In this document: piece by piece, positions 41,611-49,145 of the stretch
How the letters are laid out: each line of letters begins with the position of its first letter
Position numbering within the stretch: position 1 is the first letter of the stretch
DNA from: Thermoleophilia bacterium
Lineage (GTDB): Bacteria > Actinomycetota > Thermoleophilia > Miltoncostaeales > Miltoncostaeaceae
Direction of reading: 5' to 3'
DNA: 49,145 nucleotides
NCBI GenBank assembly: GCA_020438485.1
Contig: JAGQUM010000009.1
Location: 1 to 49,145, forward strand
Program-made: the position numbers and the translations under genes
Notes under the pieces: model-generated
Told to the model about the DNA's origin: nothing
What the model saw: the letters and a program-made list of their open reading frames with translations, nothing else
Database searches by the model: none

Positions 41611-42679
41611 GGTAGCGCTCGGCGCACGCGTCCCACGAGTAGCGCGCCCTTGCGACGTCTGCCGCCCGGGCGCCCAGTGCGGCGCGGCGGGCGTCGTCCG
41701 CGTACAGGGCGTCGAGCTCGCGGGCCAGGCCCGCGGCGCCGTCGGCCAGCGCGAACGTGGCGGCCGCCCCATCCGTGGCCTCCACGTTCGGCCCGTGGTC
41801 GGACACCAGCATGCACGCGCCGGCGGCCATGCCCTCGATGATCACCGGGTGCGTGCCCCCGACCTCCGTCGGCGCGCACATCAGGCCGCAGCGGTGCACC
41901 AACTCGGCGTATCCGTCGCCGAACACGTAGCCGGTGAAGATCACGTCCGGGCCCGCGGCGGACCGCAGGCCGGCGACGTAGCGCTCGGCGTACGGCGCGT
42001 CGCCCACCACCACGAGCGGGCGTCCCGAGGCGGCCAGGCGCTGGGCCTCCACCAGCATGTGGGCGTTGTTCTCGGGCACCAGCCGGCCGACGAACAGCGT
42101 GAACCGCCCGGGCTCCACGCCCAGCCGCTCGCACAGCCCGCTGTCTCCGGGGTCGGGCAAGCGGGCGCCGTACGGGATGGCGGGGATGCGCCGCCCGTAC
42201 CGGGCCTCCAGGACGTCGGCGACGTCCTCGGAGTCGGTGATGGCGACGGTCGCGGCCGCGGGGGCGAACCGCTCGCACGCCCGGATGAAGGCCCGGGCCG
42301 GGGCGGGCCACTTGGCCCGCTCGCTGTCGAGGCCGTCGATCTGGAACACGGCGGGCACGCCCGCGAGGCGCGCGAGCGGCACCACCGGGGCGTTGCCCGA
42401 GATGAAGTAGAGGGCCACGTCGGGCCGCGCGCGCGTCACGGCGTGGAGTGTGGACGCGGCCGTGTGGACCAATGTGTCCAGGTACTTGTGACGCACCGTG
42501 GGGATGTGCACCAGGCGGGCCCCTGCGTACGTCTCGCGCCGCTGCGTCATGTGCGGGCGGCAGTACACGGTCACGTCGTGGCCCCGCCGGGTGAACTCGC
42601 GGGCCAGGTTCTCGACGGCCGTCTCGAAGCCGGAGTAGGCCGCCGGGATACCCCGCGTGCCCAGCATGGCGATCCTCAC
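41579..42679 (-). CDS. GT4-family glycosyltransferase with DUF1972-type N-terminus
   Basis: This 366-residue protein begins RIAMLGTRGIPAAYSGFETA and continues RGHDVTVYCRPHM. This start is diagnostic of the DUF1972 branch of GT4, which includes rhamnosyltransferases. FTLFVGRLVPENNAHMLVEA opens the donor domain and PTEVGGTHPVIIEGMAAG is the donor site. Retaining transfer of a deoxyhexose is plausible, given rfbC next door. GTG 42679 overlaps the preceding stop (GTGA). It is the last of four coupled GT4 genes. Confidence 0.9.
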   Translation of the reverse strand: MRIAMLGTRGIPAAYSGFETAVENLAREFTRRGHDVTVYCRPHMTQRRETYAGARLVHIPTVRHKYLDTLVHTAASTLHAVTRARPDVALYFISGNAPVVPLARLAGVPAVFQIDGLDSERAKWPAPARAFIRACERFAPAAATVAITDSEDVADVLEARYGRRIPAIPYGARLPDPGDSGLCERLGVEPGRFTLFVGRLVPENNAHMLVEAQRLAASGRPLVVVGDAPYAERYVAGLRSAAGPDVIFTGYVFGDGYAELVHRCGLMCAPTEVGGTHPVIIEGMAAGACMLVSDHGPNVEATDGAAATFALADGAAGLARELDALYADDARRAALGARAADVARARYSWDACAERYLSVLEAARRT

Positions 42680-43740
42680 GCGGGACGCCCCAGCGCCGCC
42701 CACCCGGCCTCGCCCATGGCCTCCACGGTGTACGCGGCGGCCCGGCGGGGGCCGAGTTCGCGGAGGCGGTCGGCCGCGGTGGGCTCCAGCGCGGCGCGCA
42801 GGGCCTCCGCGATCTCGTCCGTGGATGTGCCGGTCACGATCGCGGCGTCGCCCACCACCTCCGGCAGGGCGCCCCGGTTGCTGACCACCAGCGGGCAGCC
42901 GCTGGCCATGGCCTCGACCGCGGGAAGCCCGAAGCCCTCGTGCAGCGACGGGAACGCCGTCACGGCGGCGGCCCGGTACAGGTCGGCGAGGTCGTCGTCG
43001 CCCACCCGACCCAGCCAACGCACCCGCGGGTCGCGCAGCACCGGGTCGCTCGTGGCGCCGGGGCTGCCGGCCAGCACCAGGTTGAGGTCGTCCAACCGGG
43101 CGACGGCGCGCGCCAGCGCCGACAGGTTCTTGCGCGGGTTGACGTCGCCCACGGCCAGGCAGAACCGGCCGCTGACGCCGAGGGCGTCGGCCACGCGGGC
43201 GGCCGCGGCGCCGCCGTCGGGGCGGAAGCGGGGGTCGACGGCCGGGCTCACCACGCGGATGCGGTCGCCGGGCACGCCGAGGGCGTCCTCGATCTCCGCC
43301 GCGGCGGTGCGCGACAGGGCCAGTACGCGGTCGGCGCGGCGGGCGCTGAGGGGGACCAGCCGCTGCAGCATCACGCGGGCGCGAGCGGGCAGCCACTCGG
43401 GGTTGGTCACGAACGTGGCGTCGTGCACGGCTAGCGCGACGGGCGTGCGTCCGACAAACGGCCCGACGTAGGTGAACACCGCGATGTCGGCGCGGATGCC
43501 CGACAGCACCCGGGGGGCGCTGGCCAGCAGGCGCCGCGCGTTGTTGGGCGACAGGCCCGCGTGGCGCACCCGGAGATCCAGCCGGGCGAGCGCGCCGGGC
43601 TCCGCCACCAGGGCCCAGGCGTCGTCGCCGGGGTGGGCGGTCGCCGCCAGGCTGTTGGCCAGCTGGGCGGCGTAGCGGCCGTTGCCGGCGTCGCCGGCGC
43701 GGGGGGATGCCACCATGTGGCAGTCCACCGCGGCCCTCAC
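42676..43740 (-). CDS. GT4-family glycosyltransferase
   Basis: This 354-residue GT-B protein begins RAAVDCHMVASPRAGDAGNG, then has VALAVHDATFVTNPEWLPAR. CLAVGDVNPRKNLSALARAV opens the donor domain and FPSLHEGFGLPAVEAMASG is the donor site. It is close to the two following paralogues (43737 and 44822), which share the VDxxM opening and the HEGFGLP/AEGFGLP site, suggesting tandem duplication. GTG 43740 overlaps the upstream stop (GTGA). Confidence 0.9.
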   Translation of the reverse strand: MRAAVDCHMVASPRAGDAGNGRYAAQLANSLAATAHPGDDAWALVAEPGALARLDLRVRHAGLSPNNARRLLASAPRVLSGIRADIAVFTYVGPFVGRTPVALAVHDATFVTNPEWLPARARVMLQRLVPLSARRADRVLALSRTAAAEIEDALGVPGDRIRVVSPAVDPRFRPDGGAAAARVADALGVSGRFCLAVGDVNPRKNLSALARAVARLDDLNLVLAGSPGATSDPVLRDPRVRWLGRVGDDDLADLYRAAAVTAFPSLHEGFGLPAVEAMASGCPLVVSNRGALPEVVGDAAIVTGTSTDEIAEALRAALEPTAADRLRELGPRRAAAYTVEAMGEAGWAALGRPA

Positions 43741-44825
43741 GCGGCGGCCCCCCGAGCGCGGCCCGCGGCGTCGTACGAGGCGACCGTGCCGGCCACGCAC
43801 GCGTCCCACGTGAACGCGGCCGCGTGGTCGCGGCCCCGCGCGCCGCGGGCCGCCAGGGCGCCCGGGTCCGCCGTGGCCCGCTCGAGGGCGGCGGCGACGG
43901 CGGCGGCGTCCACCGGCTCGTCCACCACGACCGCGTCCCCGCCGCCGGCCTCCACCAGGGCCGGCGTGCGGGCCACCATGACCGGGCACCCCTGGGCCAG
44001 CGCCTCGGCCACCGGCAGGCAGAAGCCCTCGAAGCGCGATACGGACGCCAGCAGCGCTGACGACCCGTACAGGCGCCGCAGCGCGTCGTCGCCGACGAAC
44101 CCCAGTGCCTCGACCCCCGGGGTGGCGTCGACCAGTGCGGCGACGCGCTCGGCGTCGGCCCCGCCGCGCCCCGCCAGGACCATGCGCCAGCCCCGGCCGG
44201 CGGGTGTGCCGGCGAACCGGGCGAAGCCCTCGATCAGCGTCGGCACGCGTTTGCGGGGCTCGAACTCCCCCACGTGCAGCACCACGCGCTCTCGGGGCGT
44301 GTCGGCGGGCCCGCCCACGCCGATCCCGTCGACGCCCGTGTACACCACGTCGATGCGGTCGGCGCGTACTCCGTACAGACCGGTCAGGTCGTCGGCGGTG
44401 GCCCGCGACACCGCGATGACGCGGTCGGCACGCCGCGACGAGGCCCGGGTGAACACACGCGCGTAGGCCCGGAAGCCCGCGGGGTATGCCTCGGGCATGT
44501 GCTCCCACGACAGGTCGTGCACGGTCACCACGCGCGGGCACGGGGCCCAGGCGGGTGCCCAGTTGAACGTGCTGTGGATGGCCGCCGCGCGGTGGCGGGC
44601 CGCCAGGGCGGGCAGCGCGATGTGCGTCCACGCCAGGTCCAGCAGCAGGTTGCCGAGGGTGGTCAGCGCGTTGCGGCGGGGCAGGGGAGGGGGGCCGTAG
44701 ACCACACGCACGTCATGTTCGCCGGGCAGGCGCGCGGCGAGCTCGCGGGCGTAGCGGGCCCCGCCGGTCTCGCGGCGGCGGGCCATGCGGCAGTCCACCA
44801 GCACGGGCCCCGGGGCGCGGCTCAC
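43737..44825 (-). CDS. GT4-family glycosyltransferase
   Basis: This 362-residue GT-B protein has PVLVDCRMARRRETGGARYA, VVTVHDLSWEHMPEAYPAG, the donor-domain start VVLHVGEFEPRKRVPTLIEG, and SRFEGFCLPVAEALAQG as the donor site. It is the second of three related tandem GT4 enzymes that probably add successive sugars. GTG 44825 overlaps the stop of the operon's first gene (GTGA). Confidence 0.9.
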   Translation of the reverse strand: MSRAPGPVLVDCRMARRRETGGARYARELAARLPGEHDVRVVYGPPPLPRRNALTTLGNLLLDLAWTHIALPALAARHRAAAIHSTFNWAPAWAPCPRVVTVHDLSWEHMPEAYPAGFRAYARVFTRASSRRADRVIAVSRATADDLTGLYGVRADRIDVVYTGVDGIGVGGPADTPRERVVLHVGEFEPRKRVPTLIEGFARFAGTPAGRGWRMVLAGRGGADAERVAALVDATPGVEALGFVGDDALRRLYGSSALLASVSRFEGFCLPVAEALAQGCPVMVARTPALVEAGGGDAVVVDEPVDAAAVAAALERATADPGALAARGARGRDHAAAFTWDACVAGTVASYDAAGRARGAAA

Positions 44826-45922
44826 GCGAGCTCCAGGTAGACGTCGGCGACGGCGGCCGCGGCGGCGTCCCAGGTGAAGCCGGCCGCCCGCGCGCGGCCG
44901 GCGGAGGCGGCGCGGGCCCGGGCGGCGGGGCCGTCCGCCACGGCGTCCATCGCCCGGGCCCAACCCGCGTCGTCGTCGGGGTCCACGCGCGCGGTGGCCT
45001 CCGGCCCGGTCACCTCGCCAAGGGCGCGGTCCGTGCTGGTGATCACGGGGACGCCGGCGGCCAAGGCCTCCAGGGCGGGCAGGCCGAAACCCTCGGCGCG
45101 CGACGGCACGGCCACGGCGGTCGCCCCCGCGCGCAGGTCGCGCAGTTCGTCCGCGGTCACGTGCCCCCGCAGGTCGACGCGGGGTGCCAGCCCGGCGGAG
45201 GCGATGGCCCCGCGCAGTCCGGCGAGGCGCCGCCGCGACCACGGGCCGGTCAGGATCAGGCGCAGGTCGGGGTGGCGGCTCAAGGACAGGGCGCGGATGA
45301 GGACCTCGACGTTCTTGTGGGGCTCCAGGGCCCCCGAGTACAGCACGTACGGCGGCCGGGCCGCGGGCCGCGGGTGGCCTCCCGTGGGCGTCACGCCCAG
45401 GGGGACCATCCGCACCCGGGCCCGGTCGACGCCGGCGCGCCGCACCACATCGTCGGCGACGGACGCGCTGGTCACGATCACGCGCCGCGCGGCGCGCAGG
45501 CGCGCCAGGTAGCGCCGGTGTTGACGCCGCGTCAGCGCCCGGCGGGTGCCCCCCAACGTGTCGGGGAACAGCAGCGGGATCAGGTCCCAGCACGTCTCGA
45601 CGCACGCCATGCCCGGCGGTGGGCCCAGCTGCGGCTGGGTGGCGTGGAACAGCTCCAGGGGGGCGCCGCGCAGCGCGGTGCGGGCGGCGCGGGCGGGCAT
45701 GGAGTCGGGCACGTCGGCGCGGTCGAGCGGCCACCTGGGGGGGTTGATGCGCACAAGCCGAAAGCCCGCAGGGGTGGCGTCGCCGCTCACCAGCAGCGCG
45801 GGCCTCCCACCGGGCGGAAGGGCGGCGAACCCCGCCACCCAGCCGCGGACGGCGGCGCCGATGCCGCGCACGCCGTGGCCACCCGCCATGGGGGTCGCGT
45901 CCATGATCACGGCCGGCTCCAT
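44822..45922 (-). CDS. GT4-family glycosyltransferase
   Basis: This 366-residue GT-B protein has PAVIMDATPMAGGHGVRGIG, CVETCWDLIPLLFPDTLGG, the donor-domain start YVLYSGALEPHKNVEVLIRA, and PSRAEGFGLPALEALAAG as the donor site. It is the first gene of the four-gene minus-strand GT4 operon. ATG 45922 lies seven bases after a TAGATT box, with no ribosome site between, so a leaderless transcript is likely. Confidence 0.9.
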   Translation of the reverse strand: MEPAVIMDATPMAGGHGVRGIGAAVRGWVAGFAALPPGGRPALLVSGDATPAGFRLVRINPPRWPLDRADVPDSMPARAARTALRGAPLELFHATQPQLGPPPGMACVETCWDLIPLLFPDTLGGTRRALTRRQHRRYLARLRAARRVIVTSASVADDVVRRAGVDRARVRMVPLGVTPTGGHPRPAARPPYVLYSGALEPHKNVEVLIRALSLSRHPDLRLILTGPWSRRRLAGLRGAIASAGLAPRVDLRGHVTADELRDLRAGATAVAVPSRAEGFGLPALEALAAGVPVITSTDRALGEVTGPEATARVDPDDDAGWARAMDAVADGPAARARAASAGRARAAGFTWDAAAAAVADVYLELA

Positions 45923-45929
45923 TCGGGGG

Positions 45930-45935
45930 AATCTA
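45930..45935 (-). promoter_or_regulatory. -10 box TAGATT, leaderless promoter of the four-gene GT4 operon
   Basis: TAGATT on the minus strand ends seven bases before ATG 45922. It lies 21 bases downstream of the hairpin that closes the secreted-protein operon, so the two transcription units are insulated. Confidence 0.6.
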
Positions 45936-45956
45936 GTGGGCGGAGGCGGGCGCCAC

Positions 45957-45992
45957 GCGCTGACATCCCGCCCCGGGACGGGATGTCAGCGC
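45957..45992 (-). terminator. 14-bp perfect hairpin closing the secreted-protein operon
   Basis: The arms at 45957-45970 and 45979-45992 are exactly complementary, with an eight-base loop. The hairpin contains the stop codon of the gene at 45986. No T-run follows. It is the strongest hairpin in the window and separates the secreted-protein operon from the GT4 operon promoter. Confidence 0.65.
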
Positions 45993-47047
45993 GCCCGCAC
46001 GGCGCGCACGGGCGAGACGGCGGGAGCAAAGATCCAGCCGACGTCGACCGGCACCCCCACGCGCAGACGCAGCGTGAACGGGTCCACGCCCGGTGTGCGC
46101 GCCAGCACCCGGGCGACGCGGAACCGGCCGCCGGGGCCCGTGCGCACGCGGCGCCACGCCCGCCACCCGCGGCGCGGATCGAGGTACTGCAACTCCACGA
46201 ACTTCCCGGACACGCCCGGCGCGATCCGTCCCGTCACGGCGACCACGCCGGGCCGGCGGACGGCGCGGGTGACCCGGGCGAGGGTGACGCGGGGGCGGAC
46301 GCTCACCGGGAACGATGCCGTCGCCGCGCCGGTGCGGGCCGTCCACGTGCCCGGCAGGAACGCGGCTGCGGAGGTGCGGAACGACCCGTCTGCCGCGGCC
46401 CGCGCACGGCCGACGAGGGTGCCGGAGGGGTCGATGACGTCGATGGTGCGTCCGGCGGCACCCTGGTCCACGAACCCCGCGACGACGATCCGCCGACCGT
46501 AGCCCCCGGTGCGCCGCGCCGTCCGCATGCGGAGCCACCCGGCGCTCGCCGGAACCGCCGACGGTGGAGCCGCGGCCGCCGGCGGCGACGGGACGGGGGC
46601 CGCCCTGCCGTCCGGCGTGGGGGTCGGCGCGGGCGGCGCGGGGGCGGCCTGATCGGACCGGGGCGCCGGGGCCTCGGATGGCGCCGCGGGCGCGACCGGC
46701 GCGGACTCCTGCGAGTACGCGGTGGCGCTGGCCGACGACGGGTAGCGTGCCGTCACCCGCAGGCGTAGCGCGACGCCGCCGTCGGCCGCCGTCGGCGTGT
46801 AATCGGCGCCCGACGCGCCCGGGATGGCCTCGCACGAGGCACGGCACCGCTCCCACGCGTATGCCACCGAGGACGGCACGTCGGACCAGACCCCCGCGTA
46901 ACCGCGCGCGGGCGATCCCACCCGGGGGACGCCTCCGTCTCCCGGGTCGATGTAGGGGGACACCACCGGCGTGGGCGCCGCGACGGCGCTCGCACCCGTG
47001 CCCGCGAGGACAGCCGCCGCGGCGACGGCGCGCACGGCACCGGTCAT
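45986..47047 (-). CDS. Secreted protein with Pro/Ala-rich linker and beta-sandwich-like C-terminus
   Basis: This 353-residue protein begins with a clear signal peptide (MTGAVRAVAAAAVLAGTGAS, then AVAAP). Residues 45-110 resemble a small beta domain with two Cys (WERCRASCEAIPGASG) and YTPTAADGGVALRLRVTARY, a pattern recurring in actinobacterial surface proteins. About 60 Pro/Ala residues follow, then a beta-rich region of about 180 residues (GRTIDVIDPSGTLVGRARA, KFVELQYLDPRRGWRAWRRV). It is probably exported and attached to, or interacts with, the cell surface. ATG 47047 overlaps the upstream stop (ATGA). Specific function unknown. Confidence 0.7.
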   Translation of the reverse strand: MTGAVRAVAAAAVLAGTGASAVAAPTPVVSPYIDPGDGGVPRVGSPARGYAGVWSDVPSSVAYAWERCRASCEAIPGASGADYTPTAADGGVALRLRVTARYPSSASATAYSQESAPVAPAAPSEAPAPRSDQAAPAPPAPTPTPDGRAAPVPSPPAAAAPPSAVPASAGWLRMRTARRTGGYGRRIVVAGFVDQGAAGRTIDVIDPSGTLVGRARAAADGSFRTSAAAFLPGTWTARTGAATASFPVSVRPRVTLARVTRAVRRPGVVAVTGRIAPGVSGKFVELQYLDPRRGWRAWRRVRTGPGGRFRVARVLARTPGVDPFTLRLRVGVPVDVGWIFAPAVSPVRAVRAR

Positions 47048-48354
47048 CGGGCGCGCACCGGCACGCGAAGCGTGGCGCCGGCCACCGCGAGGCTGAGCGC
47101 GCCGCGCTGGGCCAGCCGCAGGCGGATGATGACGGCCCCGTCCGCGCGGACCCGTCCACGCGCGATGGTGATGCCGACCGAGTCACGCACGGCGACCCGG
47201 GTCCCCCGGGCCGCGGGACGCGCGCCGAGCATCAGCCGGCCGCGCAGCACGGCCCGCCGCCCGACCGTCCCGCGGATGACCACCGGCCGCCACCAACGCG
47301 CCCGCGCGGCACGCGCGGCGCGGGCCGCCCGGACGGGCCCGGAGACGGGCACGGCGGTGCTGGGCGACACGACCACGTGCGTGATGGTGCCCTGGGGCCC
47401 GCCGGCCCGGTCGCTCGGCGCGGCCCCGCCGGTGGAGGTGCGCCCGCCCGCGGTCGGGGCCTCGTCACCGGCGTTGCGAGCCGCGCTCGCCGGAGGTGTC
47501 CAGTTGAACGTCGTCGTGCGGCGCGCGGCGTTCCCGGCGCGGTCGCACACCGTCGCGACCAGCGAGTACGTCCCGGCGGGCCGTCCCGCCATGGGCAGCG
47601 GCAGGGTCGTGTCACCCACCAGCGAGCCGCTCGGCCCCGAGAACAGGACGGCGTCGGCGCCGGTCGGGGGGCGCAGCGTCACCGTGGCCTGGCACTCGTC
47701 CAAGCCGGAGAGGGCGTCGGTCGCGCGAACGACGAACGCGGCGGACGCGTCCTTTGCCACGTCGAGCCTCGTCACCGCAGGCACCGTCCGGTCGATGCGG
47801 ACGACCACGGGGGCCGGCTCGTCCGAGACATGCCCCACGGCGTCCACGGCGCGCGCCCGCACCACGTGGACGCCCTGGGTCTCGAGGCGGAACGCGTTGG
47901 GCCGATCCCCCCACCCGGCGTCGTCGACGTTGAACTGGTTGCGGTTCCATCCGGACCCCGCGCCGTCCCAGGATGCGCCGCTGCGGACCTCGACGCTCGG
48001 CGCGTTGGTCCAGCGATCGGTCTCCGACTCGAGGGCCGGGGGCGCCGGCGCCGTGCGGTCGACGTGGAACGTCGTGGAGCCCGCAACGGGGTTCCAGCCG
48101 GGCGCGTTGCGGTGAACCGTGACGGTGTGGGCGCCGTCGGCCAGGCCGCCGATCGGCAGGTGGCCGCCCACGCGCTGATCGCCGGGGTCGCCGAGTTCCA
48201 GTGGCGGACGGTCGTCGATCCACACCCTCAGCGTCCCCCGCGACAGGGCGTTGTCGCCCTGGTCGGCACCGAACTCGACGTTCTCGCCCGCGACCCAACC
48301 GGGGGTGGCCGCCACGGCGCCGACCCGCGGGCCGACGAGGTCCCGCACCATCAC
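47044..48354 (-). CDS. Ig-like multi-domain surface protein without its own signal peptide (probable second part of a split protein)
   Basis: This protein has about 436 residues. Repeated Ig-like beta domains are visible (VTVHRNAPGWN, TTFHVDRTAPAPPALESETD, PAPVVVRIDRTVPAVTRLDV, GTYSLVATVCDRAGNAARRT), then a Gly/Thr linker and a C-terminal beta region (VVIRGTVGRRAVLRGRLML). Such domains act outside the cell, yet the chain starts VMVRDLVGPR with no signal peptide. Its GTG at 48354 overlaps the stop of the upstream gene, which does have one and seems to end mid-domain. The two look like one protein divided by a -1 frame change. ATG 48351 is an alternative start. Confidence 0.68.
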   Translation of the reverse strand: MMVRDLVGPRVGAVAATPGWVAGENVEFGADQGDNALSRGTLRVWIDDRPPLELGDPGDQRVGGHLPIGGLADGAHTVTVHRNAPGWNPVAGSTTFHVDRTAPAPPALESETDRWTNAPSVEVRSGASWDGAGSGWNRNQFNVDDAGWGDRPNAFRLETQGVHVVRARAVDAVGHVSDEPAPVVVRIDRTVPAVTRLDVAKDASAAFVVRATDALSGLDECQATVTLRPPTGADAVLFSGPSGSLVGDTTLPLPMAGRPAGTYSLVATVCDRAGNAARRTTTFNWTPPASAARNAGDEAPTAGGRTSTGGAAPSDRAGGPQGTITHVVVSPSTAVPVSGPVRAARAARAARARWWRPVVIRGTVGRRAVLRGRLMLGARPAARGTRVAVRDSVGITIARGRVRADGAVIIRLRLAQRGALSLAVAGATLRVPVRAR

Positions 48355-48830
48355 CTGCGCAGGTCCACGGTCCACGCCGTGGCCGTCGGCAGCTTCACCC
48401 GCGCGACGATCTTCACCCCGATGCAGTGGCTGGGCGAGATGCCGGTCGGCCACGGGCCGAATCCGTTCGCGGTCCGGCGGGGCAGGGTGGAGTCGCCGTA
48501 CGTGCGGAACGTTCCGGCGTCAGTTTGTTCCTGGATGATCGCGCCGTCGCCGAGGCTGGGATGCCACGCACCCAGCAGGTACGAGAACCCCTCGATGTGG
48601 CTGCCCGCGTAGGGCGTGCACCAGCCGAGCGCGGCCCACGACCCGCCCGGGGCGTCGCGCGCCCCCGAGATGCTGGCCCCCGGCGCGTTCGGCGCGAGGC
48701 CGCCGGCCTGGGCCTCGGTGAACCGCGCGGGGACCTCGACGAGAGGCTGATCGGCCAGGGCGGCCGACGGCCCGGCGCAGGCGGCGGCGAGGGCCGCGAG
48801 GGTGGTTGCCATCCGGTGGCGACGTGACAT
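48351..48830 (-). CDS. Secreted protein, signal-peptide-bearing first part of a probable split Ig-like protein
   Basis: This 159-residue protein begins MSRRHRMATTLAALAAACAG and continues PSAALADQP, a good signal peptide with an ALA cleavage site near residue 26. The mature part contains WAALGWCTPYAGSHIEGFSY, TYGDSTLPRRTANGFG and ISPSHCIGVKIVARVKLP, with two Cys that could pair. The last residues TAWTVDLRR look like a beta strand broken off in the middle of a domain, and the next frame continues with material of the same type. ATG 48830 has AAGGA five bases upstream. It heads the three-gene operon ending at 45986. Confidence 0.7.
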   Translation of the reverse strand: MSRRHRMATTLAALAAACAGPSAALADQPLVEVPARFTEAQAGGLAPNAPGASISGARDAPGGSWAALGWCTPYAGSHIEGFSYLLGAWHPSLGDGAIIQEQTDAGTFRTYGDSTLPRRTANGFGPWPTGISPSHCIGVKIVARVKLPTATAWTVDLRR

Positions 48831-49145
48831 GTCGTTCCTTGCGTTCGCGGTGTGGTGGATCACGGGCCGGTGGGGCCCACGGAGATGGACGCCGCGCCGG
48901 CGGCGTCGGCGGACGGAGACGGAGGGGTGGGAGCGCGGGAGGGGGTGCGCGCCGGTGCCGGCGCGATGGAAGCGGCGCGCACCGGCGTCGCCGCGGGCGC
49001 GGGGACCGCGGCGGGGGCGGGCGCGGCCGGGCGGTGGAGGCTCCCGGGGGCACGCCGGCGGGAGTGGCGGAGTGACGGTGAGGCTAGGCGTGTGCATGCG
49101 TGCCTCGCGCAGAGGGCTGGTGATGGAGCTTGCGCAAGGAGGGGG
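48831..49145. other. Right-edge region with no confident gene; possible C-terminus of a secreted protein on the minus strand
   Basis: On the minus strand one frame is open from the right edge to a TGA at 48860-48862. It encodes a Pro/Ala/Ser/Thr-rich tail (RPAAPAPAAVPAPAATPVRA, then PSPSADAAGAASISVGPTGP), like the linkers of the neighbouring secreted proteins. It has no start codon inside the window, so it could be the end of another secreted protein. Open frames are common by chance at this GC content, so support is weak. A minus-strand TAGCCT at 49081-49086 could alternatively be a promoter with a long leader for the gene at 48830. Confidence 0.25.

Noticed and set aside
45957-45992. The hairpin as an attachment site or mobile-element end
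   Set aside because: No second copy, integrase or direct repeats are seen; its position over a stop codon at an operon end fits a terminator.
49096-49145. A plus-strand gene starting at ATG 49096
   Set aside because: The upstream TAGGCG lacks the final T of the -10 box, and only 50 bases remain before the edge.

Overview
The window is very GC-rich, with a strong preference for G or C at third codon positions, many GTG starts and TANNNT -10 boxes placed directly before start codons. This fits a high-GC actinobacterium. The style of the secreted and cell-surface proteins suggests Thermoleophilia, but that is an inference from composition and protein style, not a taxonomic match. No rRNA, tRNA, CRISPR array, transposase or integrase was seen.

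Almost the whole window (2218-45922) is one large surface-polysaccharide locus of about 40 genes, split into many short, often divergent operons. Left edge (2-2081): the end of an HD-domain protein, an ACT/malic-enzyme-like protein that has lost its NAD-binding domain, and a secreted protein with a C-terminal anchor. 2218-8652 (+): GDP-D-rhamnose synthesis (rmd, gmd), a large membrane glycosyltransferase, a GT2 enzyme and a Wzx-type flippase. 8649-10501 (-): a methyltransferase and a GT4 enzyme. 10547-15128 (+): a GT-C-like membrane enzyme, a double GT2 membrane protein and another GT2. 15223-20484 (+): two sugar epimerases flank a GT2-CapK fusion interrupted by an in-frame TAG, followed by a UPF0104-type membrane protein. 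20350-24008 (-): an aminotransferase/acetyltransferase pair, and a GT-C enzyme with a GtrA flippase. 24121-28796 (+): an FdtB-like aminotransferase, a GtrB-like GT2, a fused FdtC-FdtA-like protein and a membrane GT. 28825-37629: an ABC polysaccharide exporter (wzm, wzt with a carbohydrate-binding tail), a coiled-coil methyltransferase, several GT4 enzymes and two small paralogous helical proteins, one coupled to each exporter gene. 37693-45922: GT4, GT2, DUF2304-like, GT4 and rfbC on the plus strand, facing four tandem GT4 genes on the minus strand. 45986-48830 (-): a three-gene operon of secreted Ig-like or beta-rich proteins, closed by a strong hairpin.

A reasonable working picture is as follows. 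Nucleotide sugars (GDP-D-rhamnose, a dTDP-3-acetamido-3,6-dideoxyhexose, possibly a dTDP-rhamnose-type sugar, and epimerised UDP-sugars) are polymerised by cytoplasmic GT4 and GT2 enzymes. One glycan is exported by Wzm/Wzt, probably after methyl capping. A second route uses the flippase, and GT-C/GtrA/GtrB-like enzymes decorate glycans outside the membrane. The most unusual points are the two exporter-coupled mini-proteins, the amber-interrupted GT2-CapK fusion, the malic-enzyme-like protein with its Rossmann domain removed, apparent ATC and CTG start codons, and a uniform leaderless promoter layout.
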